Assembly (NCBI GenBank): GCA_022565695.1
Contig: JAIUME010000007.1
Coordinates: forward strand, 140,754 to 204,753
Length of the DNA: 64,000 nt
Source: Alcanivorax sp.
Lineage (GTDB): Bacteria > Pseudomonadota > Gammaproteobacteria > Pseudomonadales > Alcanivoracaceae
Reading direction: 5' to 3'
The notes beneath the pieces are model-generated. The model was not told the origin of the DNA. It saw only the letters and a program-made list of their open reading frames with translations, and ran no database searches. Below are positions 1-9,210 of the stretch, piece after piece (position 1 is the first letter of the stretch; the number at the start of each line of letters is the position of its first letter). The translations under genes and the position numbers were made by a program.

Positions 1-203
1 CCTATAGGCTCGTCGTCGTCATGGCTGCCGGAGTCGTTCATGTCGACAAAGATGGTGGCGCCAGCCAGGCCACCGTTGATCGTGATGCGCCCTTCGGTGC
101 CTGCCGCGCCTCGGCGCGAACCGTCCTGGTTGCTGGTGCCGCCGCAGGCAACCAACGCGATGGTAGCGAGCGAGATCAGCGGCCATTTAATAGTGGAAAT
201 CAT
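1..203 (-). CDS. Lipoprotein, N-terminal part only (gene runs off the window)
   Basis: The minus-strand frame opens at an ATG at 203 and is still open at base 1, so only the first 67 residues are visible. A short basic/hydrophobic leader ends in the lipobox LVAC, with the lipidated cysteine at residue 20, followed by a Gly/Ser/Asn-rich linker. This predicts an envelope lipoprotein. After the linker the sequence (GLAGATIFVDMNDSG) resembles the start of a carboxypeptidase-regulatory or SdrD-B-like beta-sandwich, which is an inference from style. It lies 83 bases downstream of the outer-membrane protein gene on the same strand and may share its transcript. A larger lipoprotein with a similar leader lies at 29780-31984. 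The function is not recognised. Confidence 0.75.
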   Translation of the reverse strand, partial: MISTIKWPLISLATIALVACGGTSNQDGSRRGAAGTEGRITINGGLAGATIFVDMNDSGSHDDDEPI

Positions 204-286
204 GTTGCCCCCTTGTTCAATCCGTTAACGTGTTTTTCCGTTTTCGGCGTTTCTTGTGCAGATTCCGGCAAGCTCGCTCAGGAAAA

Positions 287-1600
287 TCAGAAGCGAGACT
301 GCCAGCCGAGACTCAGTGCTGCGGTGCGCGGTAATGAGCTGCCATCGATCTCGACCTTTTCGAGGCCTATGAGTGCATCCAGGGTCAGGCGGCTGAACCA
401 GGTCATGCCGAGGCTGATGCTGGACAGCTTGCTGCCGCGCTGATTGGCGTGATAGCCGCCGCGCAAGCCAGGCAGCCAGGTGTTGGGCAACTGATAGCCC
501 GCCATCAGTGAAAGCATTTGCTCGCGATCACCGGTCGGTGTGTTGGCATCGGTCAGGTCGTAGCTGAAACCCGCCAGACCGCGCCCGTTACTGAAACTGT
601 AGCTGCCGTCCGCAGTGGCCTGGCTGGCCAGTACCCATTTTTCGTTCCTGGCGATGCGGCCTTCCTGTACGAAGAAGTCGGCGGCCAGGCAGTTGGCTTG
701 TTCGTTTGAGCCGGCCGATAGTGAGGCGCAACCCACGCCGACGCTGCCATAGCGAAACGAGGGTTCGTTGATGTTCTTGAGAGTCAGTCCTGCGCGCCAG
801 TTATCCTGTTGCCAGGCAGCGCCCAGGTCGATACCGATATTCGTGCTGCTGCGCTCGTTGGTGTCGTACTGGTCAGAGATGATGTCGCCGATACTGTCGT
901 CATCATCGTTAGTGGCAGCGGCCTTCAGGCTTACGACTTGCTTGCTCAGGGAGCCGTTGATCAGGCGCGCACGGGCACCGACGGTAACCGACTGATTGTC
1001 CTGCTGCCACAGTTCATCGGCCCAGCCCAGACTGATCTGGGTCAGGGTGGCCGACTTCAGGTACAGGGAGGTGCGTGAACGCAGTTCCTGGTTCACGGCA
1101 TCGTAGATGACGGCATCATCGAGAACGCTGGCGCGTACTTCAATATCGGCTTCCACTGAAACGCTAAAAGTCCCCGCGGCGGTTCTGAACGCTATGGGTG
1201 TCAGCGGGGCTTGCAAGCCGGCATTGATACGGAGGTAGCCGTCCCGGCCAATAAGTTCGACGATGTCATTGGTTTCATTGGCCAGAGCAATGCCTTCAGC
1301 AACGGACAGGTTTTCTCGCTCCAGATTATCCAGCACGTCATCGGCACGATCGAGGAAGTTGTCCACCTTGCCCATTTCATAGCCCAGGCTGAAGGCGCCT
1401 GCTCGCCCCATGCGCAGGCTGCTGTCTTCGCTTAGCACATGGAGGCCATGGGCGGGATTGCCGGACAGGCTGTGCAGATTGATGCCATGACTGTTGTCGC
1501 CATAGGTGACGTTGGGACCTTTGCCCACAGTGCCCGGCAAGGCAAACGCAGAGGCGGATACGGCCGCCACGCAGATGGCCACCATTGATCGAGTGAACAT
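287..1600 (-). CDS. TraF_2-family (PF13729-like) outer-membrane protein
   Basis: A 437-residue protein begins with a clean signal peptide, cleaved about residue 20 after ASAFA. It continues with the 'GNPAHG...RMGRAGAFSLGYEMG' pattern typical of chromosomal proteins annotated as 'conjugal transfer protein TraF'. These resemble FadL-like outer-membrane beta-barrels and have no demonstrated role in conjugation. The C-terminus ends in phenylalanine (LGWQSRF), as barrels recognised by BamA usually do. I chose the ATG at 1600 because it is preceded by a G-run at 1609-1614 and puts the signal peptide first; the longer frame from 1672 would bury it. The cut-off lipoprotein lies just downstream on the same strand. 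Substrate or partner is unknown. Confidence 0.75.
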   Translation of the reverse strand: MFTRSMVAICVAAVSASAFALPGTVGKGPNVTYGDNSHGINLHSLSGNPAHGLHVLSEDSSLRMGRAGAFSLGYEMGKVDNFLDRADDVLDNLERENLSVAEGIALANETNDIVELIGRDGYLRINAGLQAPLTPIAFRTAAGTFSVSVEADIEVRASVLDDAVIYDAVNQELRSRTSLYLKSATLTQISLGWADELWQQDNQSVTVGARARLINGSLSKQVVSLKAAATNDDDDSIGDIISDQYDTNERSSTNIGIDLGAAWQQDNWRAGLTLKNINEPSFRYGSVGVGCASLSAGSNEQANCLAADFFVQEGRIARNEKWVLASQATADGSYSFSNGRGLAGFSYDLTDANTPTGDREQMLSLMAGYQLPNTWLPGLRGGYHANQRGSKLSSISLGMTWFSRLTLDALIGLEKVEIDGSSLPRTAALSLGWQSRF

Positions 1601-1634
1601 TATTGATACCCCCCACGGGTAAAACGATGTTTTT

Positions 1635-1662
1635 ATTTTATGAAGTATGGTGTGGTGTCGAA
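1635..1662 (-). promoter_or_regulatory. Sigma70-type promoter for the TraF_2-like gene
   Basis: On the minus strand a TTCGAC -35 box (1657-1662) and a TAAAAT -10 box (1635-1640) are separated by 16 bases, and lie about 35 bases upstream of the ATG at 1600. The match is moderate. Confidence 0.5.
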
Positions 1663-1734
1663 CGGCGAACAAGGGAATTCAGCGAGGTGGTGCTGCAGTG
1701 TCCCCTGAACGTGGGACAGAAACGATTGCCTGGG

Positions 1735-2262
1735 TCAGATCAGATACAGGGATATGCCAGCGAGCAGGGTGCCAATGCCCAGAGCCGCCAGCACATCGCT
1801 GGGGTAGTGCAGCCCGAGAAAGACCCGTGACAGCGCGACGCTGATTGCAAAAGGCACCAGCAGGATCGCCAGCATCGGATAGTAGGCCAGCGCGACCAGC
1901 GTAAAGACAGTGGCATGCAGGGTATGGCCAGACGGGAAGCTGAATTCATCCAGTGGCGCGACCCAGGCGCGGATGCGGCCATCGTTGGCGAAAGGGCGAG
2001 GGCGGCGCGTCCAGCGCTTCAGGGTCTTGTACATCACCAGTGCCACCAGGCCGGTGGCCATCATGTGGGCTGCGGCGGTCAGACCATACATGCCGTCCAC
2101 GGCGATCATGGCGGCCATCAGGGTATACCAGAAGACGCCGTCGCCCAGGCGGCTGACGATGGAGAAGTAGCTGCGCAGCATGTGGCGCTCGCACCAGCGG
2201 TTGGCGCGCAGGCACCAGCCCCTGTCACGTATCAGAATCAGTTCGCGGGTGATCAGTTGCAT
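1735..2262 (-). CDS. PAP2-superfamily membrane phosphatase
   Basis: A 175-residue integral membrane protein carries all three signature motifs of the type-2 phosphatidic acid phosphatase superfamily: K-x6-RP (K82 to P90), PSGH (110-113) and SR-x5-H-x3-D (S145, R146, H152, D156). The conserved histidines form and break the phospho-enzyme, so an active lipid or isoprenoid phosphatase is expected. The substrate could be phosphatidate, phosphatidylglycerophosphate or undecaprenyl pyrophosphate; sequence alone does not decide. The gene overlaps the end of the glycosyltransferase by 10 bases and has a strong AGGAGG seven bases before its ATG, so the two are translationally linked. A role in lipid remodelling with that partner is an inference. 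Confidence 0.88.
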   Translation of the reverse strand: MQLITRELILIRDRGWCLRANRWCERHMLRSYFSIVSRLGDGVFWYTLMAAMIAVDGMYGLTAAAHMMATGLVALVMYKTLKRWTRRPRPFANDGRIRAWVAPLDEFSFPSGHTLHATVFTLVALAYYPMLAILLVPFAISVALSRVFLGLHYPSDVLAALGIGTLLAGISLYLI

Positions 2263-3464
2263 GGCGATACCTCCTCTTGACCGTTGCGTTGGGCGTCAAG
2301 GCCACCGAGCAATGCGTCAAAGTTGGCGGCAACCTGATCCGGGTGCAGTCGCTGCATGGCCGCACTGGCGGCACGGCCCTGTTGCTGGCGTCGGTCCGGG
2401 TGTCGTGCCAGCGCCACGGCGGCCTCGATAAAGGCTTCGTCCGTGTCGACGGCTGCGCCGTGCCGGCCATTGCGCAGGTGTTCCCGGGCGGCACCGTAGT
2501 TGAAGGCGACGGTGGTGACGCCGCTGGCCATGGCTTCCAGGGTGACGTTGCCAAAGGTCTCGCTGCGGCTGGGGAACAGGAACAGGTCGCCGCTGGCAAA
2601 ATGGGTGGCCAGTGCCTGGTGCAGTTGCAGGCCGCAGAAGATGAAGTCGGGGTTGGCCGCCGCCAGCGCGGCGCGCTGGGGGCCTTCGCCGACCCAGATG
2701 AAACGGGCGTGTGGCGAGTGGGTCTGGATTTCGCGAAAGGCGCGTACCGCCAGGCCCAGATTCTTCTCCGCTGCGATGCGGCCCACGTAGATCACGGCCA
2801 GGTCGTCGCTCGCCAGACCCCATTGCTGCCGCAACTGCGTATCCCGATGGGCCGGGCTGAAGCGTTGCGGGTCTACGGCGCGGGGCAGGTGAACGGCCTG
2901 CCGGAAGCCGCGTGCGCTCAGGAAGCTGGCCAGCTCGCCGGTAGGCACCAGCGTGGCGTTGGCGCGGTTGTGGAACCAGCGCATCCAGGCGAAGGCGAGG
3001 CCTTGCAGGAAGCCCAATCCATAGTCGCGGGTGTATTCGTCAAAGCGGGTGTGCAGGCCGGTGGCCACCGGGATGCCCAGTTGCCGGGCGGTGTTGACGG
3101 CGGACCAGCCCAGCGGACCTTCGGTGGCGACATATATGGCATCCGGCGGCTGGTCCCGCCACAGGCGGCGTAGCTTGCCACCGGCGGGCAGGCCAAATTG
3201 CAGGCCGGGGTAGCGAGGCAGTTTCATGCCGGGGACAGTGATGTCGGCGTCCGCAGAGGCTTCGCTGACGGGCTGCCCGTCTGCAGCCTGTCGGGGCCGT
3301 ATCACTGTGACATGGTGGCCGCGTGCTCGCAGTCCCTGGGCCAGGTTGCGCACGGTCAGGGCGACGCCATTGATCTCCGGGGGGTAAGTCTCGGTGACGA
3401 TGGCGTAGTGCTTCTCTTCTGTCCGGGAGTCGATTCTGCCCGGTTCACTCATCAGTCTTTTCAT
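2253..3464 (-). CDS. Family-4 glycosyltransferase (MgtA/SqdX-like)
   Basis: A 403-residue GT-B fold glycosyltransferase. The N-terminal half starts with the acceptor-domain signature 'TETYPPEINGVALTVRNLA' near residue 24, seen in GDP-mannose- or UDP-sugar-dependent enzymes that glycosylate lipids (MgtA, PimB, SqdX). The C-terminal half has 'VIYVGRIAAEKNL' (about 224-236) and the E-x7-E nucleotide-sugar motif at E302 and E310. Sugar and acceptor cannot be read from sequence; a diacylglycerol acceptor fits the coupled PAP2 phosphatase. The next ATG, four codons in (3452), is an alternative start, as neither has a strong ribosome-binding site. A Pho-box-like element lies 35 bases upstream. Confidence 0.85.
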   Translation of the reverse strand: MKRLMSEPGRIDSRTEEKHYAIVTETYPPEINGVALTVRNLAQGLRARGHHVTVIRPRQAADGQPVSEASADADITVPGMKLPRYPGLQFGLPAGGKLRRLWRDQPPDAIYVATEGPLGWSAVNTARQLGIPVATGLHTRFDEYTRDYGLGFLQGLAFAWMRWFHNRANATLVPTGELASFLSARGFRQAVHLPRAVDPQRFSPAHRDTQLRQQWGLASDDLAVIYVGRIAAEKNLGLAVRAFREIQTHSPHARFIWVGEGPQRAALAAANPDFIFCGLQLHQALATHFASGDLFLFPSRSETFGNVTLEAMASGVTTVAFNYGAAREHLRNGRHGAAVDTDEAFIEAAVALARHPDRRQQQGRAASAAMQRLHPDQVAANFDALLGGLDAQRNGQEEVSPCN

Positions 3465-3498
3465 ACCGGCAAGGGTGCGCCGCCGCGGTGACGCGTAT

Positions 3499-3516
3499 GT
3501 GTCGTATTTATGACAG
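3499..3516 (-). promoter_or_regulatory. Pho-box-like element before the glycosyltransferase/PAP2 operon
   Basis: Read on the minus strand the 18 bases are CTGTCATAAATACGACAC. The first heptamer and A/T spacer match the PhoB consensus (CTGTCAT-AAAT) exactly; the second heptamer matches at four of seven positions. The same bases also form an imperfect palindrome (TGTCGTA/TATGACA), so another regulator is possible. It lies 35-52 bases upstream of the glycosyltransferase start. Confidence 0.4.
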
Positions 3517-3623
3517 TTTTCTTAAACGGGGCTGGCCAGCGATGGACAATTTCGGGGGTTCCCTTACCATGGCCACCATCACCTTGCCCCGATCGTCATC
3601 CGATCTGCCACGCCGGATAGCCC

Positions 3624-4652
3624 ATGCCTGCCGTTGACACCCATACAGCCCCGCCCGTTGTGTTCCTGATGGGGCCCACCTGCTCGGGCAAGACTGCCCT
3701 GGCGGTCGAGCTGGTGCGGCGTTTGCCTCGACTGGAGATCATCAGTGTGGACTCGGCGTTGATCTATGCCGGCCTGGAGATCGGCGCGGCGCGGCCGGAA
3801 CCGGCGGAGCTGGCCGCGGCCCCGCATCGCTTGCTGGGCATCCGTGATCCGGCGCAGCCTTATTCGGCGGCGGATTTTCGTGCCGATGCGCTGGCGCATA
3901 TTGACCAGATTCATGCGCGTGGCGGTGTGCCGCTGCTGGTAGGCGGCACCATGCTGTATTTCCGGGCCCTGCTGGAGGGGCTGGCGGCGCTGCCGGAGGC
4001 GGATCCGGCGCTGCGTGCCCGCCTGGATGAGCAGGCACGAACACAGGGCTGGCCAGCGCTGCATGCCCGCCTGGCCGAGGTTGATCCGGAGACGGCGGCG
4101 CGGCTGGAACCCAATGATCAGCAGCGGCTGCAGCGGGCGCTGGAGGTCTATGAGCTCACCGGGGTGCCGCTCTCCGAGCATCATGCCCGGCAGAAGCGGG
4201 GGATAAAACAGGGGGGTGAGGCTGGCGGATTGTCCGACCAGTCTCCGGGGCGCAGCGCGGCTTTTCCGTACAATGTGATGCAGTTCGCGCTGGTTCCTCA
4301 GGATCGGGTGCGCCTGCATGCCCGGATAGCCGAGCGCTTCCAGCTGATGCTGGATGCCGGGCTGATCGCTGAAGTGGCGGCGCTGCGTGCCCGGGGGGAC
4401 CTGCACCTCGGGCTGCCGGCGATCCGGTCAGTGGGCTACCGGCAGGTATGGGAGTATCTGGACGGGCACTATGATGCCGATGAGATGCAGCGCCGGGCGC
4501 TGGCGGCGACCCGCCAACTGGCGAAGCGCCAGATGACCTGGTTGCGGGGCTGGTCCGGGCTGACGGTGCTGGAACCGGATGCGCCGGATTTGCTCGGGCA
4601 AGTTCTTGAAAGGCTGAGCGAATCAGTGTTTAGTAGCGATGCTGAGGTATGA
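3624..4652 (+). CDS. miaA: tRNA dimethylallyltransferase MiaA
   Basis: A 342-residue MiaA, which transfers a dimethylallyl group from DMAPP to N6 of A37 in tRNAs that read UNN codons. The P-loop GPTCSGKT is at residues 17-24, followed by '[10 protein letters not shown]' and the '[14 protein letters not shown]' motif. The C-terminal '[14 protein letters not shown]' stretch is also typical. It is slightly longer than most (about 310-320), mainly through a Gly/Ser-rich insertion near residue 195. As in many gammaproteobacteria, it stands directly upstream of hfq and hflX on the same strand. Confidence 0.96.
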   Translation: MPAVDTHTAPPVVFLMGPTCSGKTALAVELVRRLPRLEIISVDSALIYAGLEIGAARPEPAELAAAPHRLLGIRDPAQPYSAADFRADALAHIDQIHARGGVPLLVGGTMLYFRALLEGLAALPEADPALRARLDEQARTQGWPALHARLAEVDPETAARLEPNDQQRLQRALEVYELTGVPLSEHHARQKRGIKQGGEAGGLSDQSPGRSAAFPYNVMQFALVPQDRVRLHARIAERFQLMLDAGLIAEVAALRARGDLHLGLPAIRSVGYRQVWEYLDGHYDADEMQRRALAATRQLAKRQMTWLRGWSGLTVLEPDAPDLLGQVLERLSESVFSSDAEV

Positions 4653-4942
4653 CAAGAACGGTGCAGGGGGGAAATGGAGAGGTCTGGAAAGAAACTTTCT
4701 CCCCGCGCTGATGACGAAAAGACGGCACCGGCTGGTTTGGCTGGTGCCTACACCTGCTACGGGGTGGGTTTGGCTGGCTTGAAAAGACAAAAGCTGACCG
4801 CATACATGACCCTGTGACAGAGCCGGGCGCGCTGCCCGGCAATTTGCGCTGATTGCCCCGGGATATTTGCTTCGGTGGTTTGCCGACAACCGTTCCTGTA
4901 GGGCGTTACTTTTTACTTACTTGTATTTCAAGGAGAACCACC
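4653..4942 (+). other. miaA-hfq intergenic region (290 bases)
   Basis: No convincing gene is seen. Two hairpins are present: GGCACC/GGTGCC (4724-4729 with 4743-4748) and GCCGGGC/GCCCGGC (4822-4828 with 4834-4840). The second is followed only by AATTTG, so it is at best a weak terminator. The hfq promoter is expected here, but I could not pick a clear one. Confidence 0.5.
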
Positions 4943-5221
4943 ATGTCGAAAGGGCACTCGCTACAAGACCCTTTTCTCAACGCGCTGAGAAAGGAACGTA
5001 TCCCCGTTTCTATCTTTCTGGTTAACGGCATCAAGCTGCAGGGACAGATCGAATCTTTCGACCAGTACGTGGTGCTGCTGAAGAACGCAGTCAGTCAGAT
5101 GGTCTACAAGCACGCGATTTCCACCGTGGTTCCGGCGCGCAATCCGCGTGCTGCCGGTCCGGTTGGCGGCAATCCGGCAATGGGTCAGTCGAACGACGAT
5201 GGCTTTCCCGGCAACGCCTGA
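4943..5221 (+). CDS. hfq: RNA chaperone Hfq
   Basis: A 92-residue Hfq, the Sm-like hexameric RNA chaperone that pairs small RNAs with mRNAs and, in pseudomonads, acts with Crc in carbon catabolite repression. The core begins '[19 protein letters not shown]', with the Sm1 segment '[18 protein letters not shown]' and the Sm2 '[10 protein letters not shown]'. The acidic/Gly-rich tail is short, as in Pseudomonas rather than E. coli. The ATG at 4943 follows AAGGAGA at a good distance; an upstream in-frame start at 4853 would add 30 residues foreign to the family. Neighbours miaA and hflX are the classical ones. Confidence 0.97.
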   Translation: MSKGHSLQDPFLNALRKERIPVSIFLVNGIKLQGQIESFDQYVVLLKNAVSQMVYKHAISTVVPARNPRAAGPVGGNPAMGQSNDDGFPGNA

Positions 5222-5379
5222 ACCTGGCGTTGTCTGATACGTAGTCTGAGATCTGAGCACCACCTGGCTGTCCGGGGCGCGGCGTGCGGCGACATCGCGC
5301 GCAGCGCTCTGGCTGCCATCTCTCCCTGTTCCGTTGACCGGTTGGTGGCCCCTTTCCCCCTGTTGCAAGCCGGTATCAT

Positions 5380-6756
5380 ATGGAATTCTTTGAACGTCCC
5401 GAACACACATCCCACGACAACGACCAGCTGCCGGAACGGGCAGTGCTGGTGCATATAGAGCTGCCCGACGGGGCCGGCCACGAAGATCTGGAAGAGTTCC
5501 ACCATTTGGTGGTCTCCAGCGGCGTGACGCCGGTGGCTGAGGTCATGGGCCGACGTGACCGCCCGGAGCCAGCGACCTATGCCGGTAGCGGCAAGGTGGA
5601 AGAAATTGCTGCGGTGGTCAGCGAGCATGAAGCCGATGTGGTGCTGTTCAATCACATTCTCAGCCCGGGGCAAGAGCGTAACCTGGAGCGTGCCCTCAAG
5701 TGTCGGGTGCTGGACCGTACAGGTCTGATCCTGGATATCTTTGCCCAGCGTGCCCGCACCCATGAGGGGCGCTTGCAGGTGGAGCTGGCCCAGTTGCGGC
5801 ATCTCTCCACGCGGCTGGTACGGGGCTGGACCCACCTTGAGCGCCAGAAAGGCGGTATCGGCCTGCGCGGGCCCGGTGAAACCCAGCTGGAGACCGACCG
5901 TCGACTGGTGCGCGAGCGTATTCGCAGCATCGAGGGGCGTCTGACCAAGGTGCGCAGCCAGCGCGCCCAGGGGCGGCGGGCGCGGGAGCGCTCCGAGATA
6001 CCGCTGATTTCACTGGTGGGCTACACCAACGCCGGTAAGTCGACCCTTTTCAATGTGCTCACGCAGGCCGAGGTATATGTAGCGGACAAATTGTTCGCGA
6101 CGCTGGACCCGACCCTGCGCCGGGTGCGTGTGCCGGGGGTGGGGCCTGCGATCCTGGCCGATACGGTGGGCTTCATCCGGCATCTGCCACACCGGTTGGT
6201 GGACGCGTTTCGTGCTACGCTGGAGGAGACACTGGGGGCGAGCCTGCTGCTGCACGTCACCGACTGTGCTGCGGAGGATCGTGACCGCAATGTGATGGCG
6301 GTCAACGAGGTGCTGGAGGAAATCAGTGCCGATGAGCTGCCGGTGTTGCACGTATACAACAAGGTGGACCTGGCAGGCGAGGCGCCGCGTATCGAGCGGG
6401 ACGAGCAGGGCAAGCCCTGGCGAGTCTGGCTGTCGGCGCATACCGGTGAAGGGCTCGAACTGTTGTATGATGCCATGGCGGAGCGCCTGGCCACCGGCTG
6501 GGTCGACCGCTGGATCCGCCTGCCGGCAGATTCGGGGCGCATGCGCGCTCGATTGCACGAGGCGGGTGAAGTACTGGACGAGCAACTGGATGAGTCCGGG
6601 AATCTGTTACTGAGGGTGCGGGTCAACCGCATCCATTTCGAACGACTGTTGCGCGGTGAAGGGTTGCTGGAGGCGGATGTCACGCCTGAGGCGGTTGCAG
6701 GGGATGAAGCCCCTTCCTACAATCCTTCCCGCTCACGCTCGCCTGATGGCAGGTAA
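5380..6756 (+). CDS. hflX: Ribosome-associated GTPase HflX
   Basis: A 458-residue HflX, a GTPase that binds the 50S subunit and splits or rescues stalled ribosomes under stress. The N-terminal domain has 'PATYAGSGKVEEI' and the glycine-rich 'GGIGLRGPGETQLETDRR' linker. The G domain shows G1 (GYTNAGKST, about 212-220), G3 'DTVGFI' and G4 'NKVD'. Length matches the usual 420-460. It lies 158 bases after hfq and 69 bases before hflK, the standard order. Confidence 0.96.
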   Translation: MEFFERPEHTSHDNDQLPERAVLVHIELPDGAGHEDLEEFHHLVVSSGVTPVAEVMGRRDRPEPATYAGSGKVEEIAAVVSEHEADVVLFNHILSPGQERNLERALKCRVLDRTGLILDIFAQRARTHEGRLQVELAQLRHLSTRLVRGWTHLERQKGGIGLRGPGETQLETDRRLVRERIRSIEGRLTKVRSQRAQGRRARERSEIPLISLVGYTNAGKSTLFNVLTQAEVYVADKLFATLDPTLRRVRVPGVGPAILADTVGFIRHLPHRLVDAFRATLEETLGASLLLHVTDCAAEDRDRNVMAVNEVLEEISADELPVLHVYNKVDLAGEAPRIERDEQGKPWRVWLSAHTGEGLELLYDAMAERLATGWVDRWIRLPADSGRMRARLHEAGEVLDEQLDESGNLLLRVRVNRIHFERLLRGEGLLEADVTPEAVAGDEAPSYNPSRSRSPDGR

Positions 6757-6825
6757 GGTCCGCGTATCATGCGGGCCTGCTGGTATGTCGGGTGGGATAG
6801 CTGAGCAAGACTGACGGAGAATTCG

Positions 6826-8037
6826 ATGGCCTGGAACGAACCTGGCGGACAGAAACCGCGGGACCCCTGGGGGGGCGGCGGCAAGGGTGGTGGCAACAAC
6901 AATGGCGGCAACAACGATCAGGGGCCGCCAGACCTGGATGAGGTGATTCGCAACCTCAAGGACAAGCTCGGTGGCGCCTTTGGTGGCGGCGGCGGTGGCA
7001 AATCCGGCGGCAGTGGCGGTGGCGCAGCCTCCGGCAGTATTGCTGTGATCGTGATTGCCGTGCTGATCTTCGTGTATGCCTTCTGGGCGTTCTTCCAGGT
7101 GGACTCGGCGGAGCAGGGCGTCGTGCTGCGCTTCGGCAAGTTGCACCGGATCGTCGATCCGGGTCTCAACTGGCACCTGCCTCCCTTCGAGGAATACCAC
7201 AAGATCAACGTGACCCAGGTCAACAGCCACCGTATCAGCGAAGAAATGCTCAGCGGTGACACCAACATCGTCAGCGTGACGCTGGATGTGCAGTACCGGG
7301 TGCTGGATCCGGCCGCCTATCTGTTGAAAGTGGCCAATTCCGAGAGCGTGCTGCGTAACGCGACCGAGAGTGCACTGCGCCATGTGGTCGGCAGCAAGAC
7401 CATCAACGCGGTGCTCAGCTCAGAACGGGAAAGCCTGCGTTCCGAGGTGCAGACGCGCCTGCAGGATTACCTGGATACCTATTCCACCGGTCTGCTGGTG
7501 TCTGCGGTCGTACTGGATAGCACCCAGGCCCCTGCGGCGGTGCGGGATGCGTTCCAGGATGTCACCCGGGCGCGTGAGGATGAAGACCGCTTCCAGAAAG
7601 AGGCCGAGTCCTACGCCAACGCCATCATTCCGGAAGCCCGTGGTCGTGCCCAGCGGTTGCGCGAAGAGGCGGAAGCCTACCGGGCAGAAGTTGAAGCCCG
7701 CGCCACCGGTGAAGCGGATCGCTTCATGGCACTGCTGGCCGAGTACAACAACGCCCCGGAAGTGACTCGCGAGCGTCTGTACATCGAAACCATGCAGGAA
7801 GTGATCGGTAACAGCAGCAAGGTACTGGTGGACGTGAAAGGCGGCGACAGCCTGATCTATCTGCCACTGGACCAGATCATGAAGCAACATCAGGAGCGGA
7901 GCAGTTCCTCTTCTGATACCCCTGAGCGCACCTCCGTGCCCAGCCGAGACGGCAGCAGTAATGCCGGCAGCAGCACGTCGGGTACGCGGAGTTCGCAGCA
8001 GCAAAGTCTGTATGGCCGTAGCCGGGAGGTGCGCTAA
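6826..8037 (+). CDS. hflK: FtsH-modulating membrane protein HflK
   Basis: A 403-residue HflK, a stomatin/prohibitin-family (SPFH) protein that forms large rings with HflC around the FtsH protease in the inner membrane. The first 70 residues are a Gly/Asn-rich cytoplasmic segment, followed by one transmembrane helix (about 71-90). The SPFH domain starts at 'VDSAEQGVVLRFGKL', followed by a long charged helix (about 245-300) and a Ser-rich tail. The stop codon shares one base with the hflC start (TAATG), so translation is coupled. Confidence 0.96.
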   Translation: MAWNEPGGQKPRDPWGGGGKGGGNNNGGNNDQGPPDLDEVIRNLKDKLGGAFGGGGGGKSGGSGGGAASGSIAVIVIAVLIFVYAFWAFFQVDSAEQGVVLRFGKLHRIVDPGLNWHLPPFEEYHKINVTQVNSHRISEEMLSGDTNIVSVTLDVQYRVLDPAAYLLKVANSESVLRNATESALRHVVGSKTINAVLSSERESLRSEVQTRLQDYLDTYSTGLLVSAVVLDSTQAPAAVRDAFQDVTRAREDEDRFQKEAESYANAIIPEARGRAQRLREEAEAYRAEVEARATGEADRFMALLAEYNNAPEVTRERLYIETMQEVIGNSSKVLVDVKGGDSLIYLPLDQIMKQHQERSSSSSDTPERTSVPSRDGSSNAGSSTSGTRSSQQQSLYGRSREVR

Positions 8038-9095
8038 TGTCCCCAAGAAGCCTGATGGGTCTGGTCGCCGGTCTGTTCCTGGTGATCGTGGCGCTGGACT
8101 CTTACTTCATTGTTAATGAAACCGAACGCGCGGTGCTCAAGCGCTTTCAGGAAATTGTTCGCACGGATATCCAGCCTGGCATTCACGGCAAGATGCCGTT
8201 TATCGATCAGGTGGTGAAGGTAGACGGCCGGGCCACAGCGTATGAGCTGCCGGCGCAGTCCTACCTGACTTCCGAGCGCAAGCTCATGGATGTCAGCTCC
8301 TTCGTGATCTGGCGCGTGGAAGACGTGCAGAAGTACGTCACCGTTATCGGCGGCGGCGGGGTCAACACTTCCGACCGCATGCGCGAAATTGCCCAGCAGC
8401 GTCTGAATGCCCGGGTGGCCGAGCGACTGCGGAACGCAGTGGCACAGCGCACGGTGCAGCAGGTCGTGGCGGGTCGTCGGGAAGTGATTGTTGATCCTGA
8501 CAGCGTCATGACGGATGGCAACGGCAGTGAACTGACCGCCCGTGATCTGGGTATCGGCGACGGTTCCCGGGCTGACGATGAGCCGCTGGAAACCATCACA
8601 GCGGAAGAGGCTGCCCGTCTGGATCCCCAGCAGGATGCCCGTGAGCAGCTGATGGTCAGCGTGCTGGCGGATGTCCGGGGCGATGCACTGGAAGACTTCG
8701 GCATCGACGTGGTCGATATCCGTGTCAAACAGGTCGACTGGCCCAGCGAGGTGCGTGAGCGGGTGTTCGACCGGATGCGCGCAGAGCGTGCCCGTGATGC
8801 GGCCCGGCACCGTTCGGAAGGCCGCGAGGCAGCGGAGATCATCCGTGCCGGCGCGGAGCGTCAGCGCACCGTGCTGCTGGCCAATGCGTTCCGTGATGCC
8901 GAGCAGATGCGTGGTGAAGGTGATGCCACGGCTGCGCGGATCTATGCCAACGCCTATAACCGCGAGCGGGAGTTCTACCAGTTCTACCGTAGCCTGCAGG
9001 CCTACCGGGAAACCTTCCGGGGCGCTGGCGACGTGATGGTGCTCGAGCCGGATGGTGACTTCTTCCGTTACCTGAAGAGCTCCAGCGGCAACTGA
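8037..9095 (+). CDS. hflC: FtsH-modulating membrane protein HflC
   Basis: A 352-residue HflC, partner of HflK. An N-terminal membrane anchor (about residues 5-22) precedes 'NETERAVLKRFQEIV', the start of the SPFH domain. The C-terminal half carries the family signature 'RIKQV'-like strand (here VDIRVKQVDWPSEV), a long Ala/Arg/Glu helix and the ending 'DVMVLEPDGDFFRYLK'. The acidic stretch at about residues 160-215 matches the variable insertion present in other HflC proteins. It is followed by a strong terminator at 9171-9198. Confidence 0.96.
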   Translation: MSPRSLMGLVAGLFLVIVALDSYFIVNETERAVLKRFQEIVRTDIQPGIHGKMPFIDQVVKVDGRATAYELPAQSYLTSERKLMDVSSFVIWRVEDVQKYVTVIGGGGVNTSDRMREIAQQRLNARVAERLRNAVAQRTVQQVVAGRREVIVDPDSVMTDGNGSELTARDLGIGDGSRADDEPLETITAEEAARLDPQQDAREQLMVSVLADVRGDALEDFGIDVVDIRVKQVDWPSEVRERVFDRMRAERARDAARHRSEGREAAEIIRAGAERQRTVLLANAFRDAEQMRGEGDATAARIYANAYNREREFYQFYRSLQAYRETFRGAGDVMVLEPDGDFFRYLKSSSGN

Positions 9096-9170
9096 TCACT
9101 GTCGGTCGCGGTACGGGATACAGGGACGGGATAAGAGTGCCTGTGCCGGATCAAAGTGCTACCATGCGCA

Positions 9171-9198
9171 ACGCCGGGCGATAACCGCCCGGCGTTTT
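9171..9198 (+). terminator. Rho-independent terminator after hflC
   Basis: A perfect 10-bp stem (ACGCCGGGCG at 9171-9180 with CGCCCGGCGT at 9186-9195), a five-base loop and a short T-run ending at 9198. It separates hflKC from hisZ-purA. Confidence 0.85.
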
Positions 9199-9210
9199 GC
9201 TGTCTGACGT

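Noticed and set aside
287-1600. TraF label as a sign of a conjugative element
   Set aside because: The TraF_2 family is widespread on chromosomes and no other transfer gene, relaxase or integrase is present.
8037-9095. Unusual acidic insertion in HflC
   Set aside because: E. coli HflC has a comparable variable insertion at the same place.
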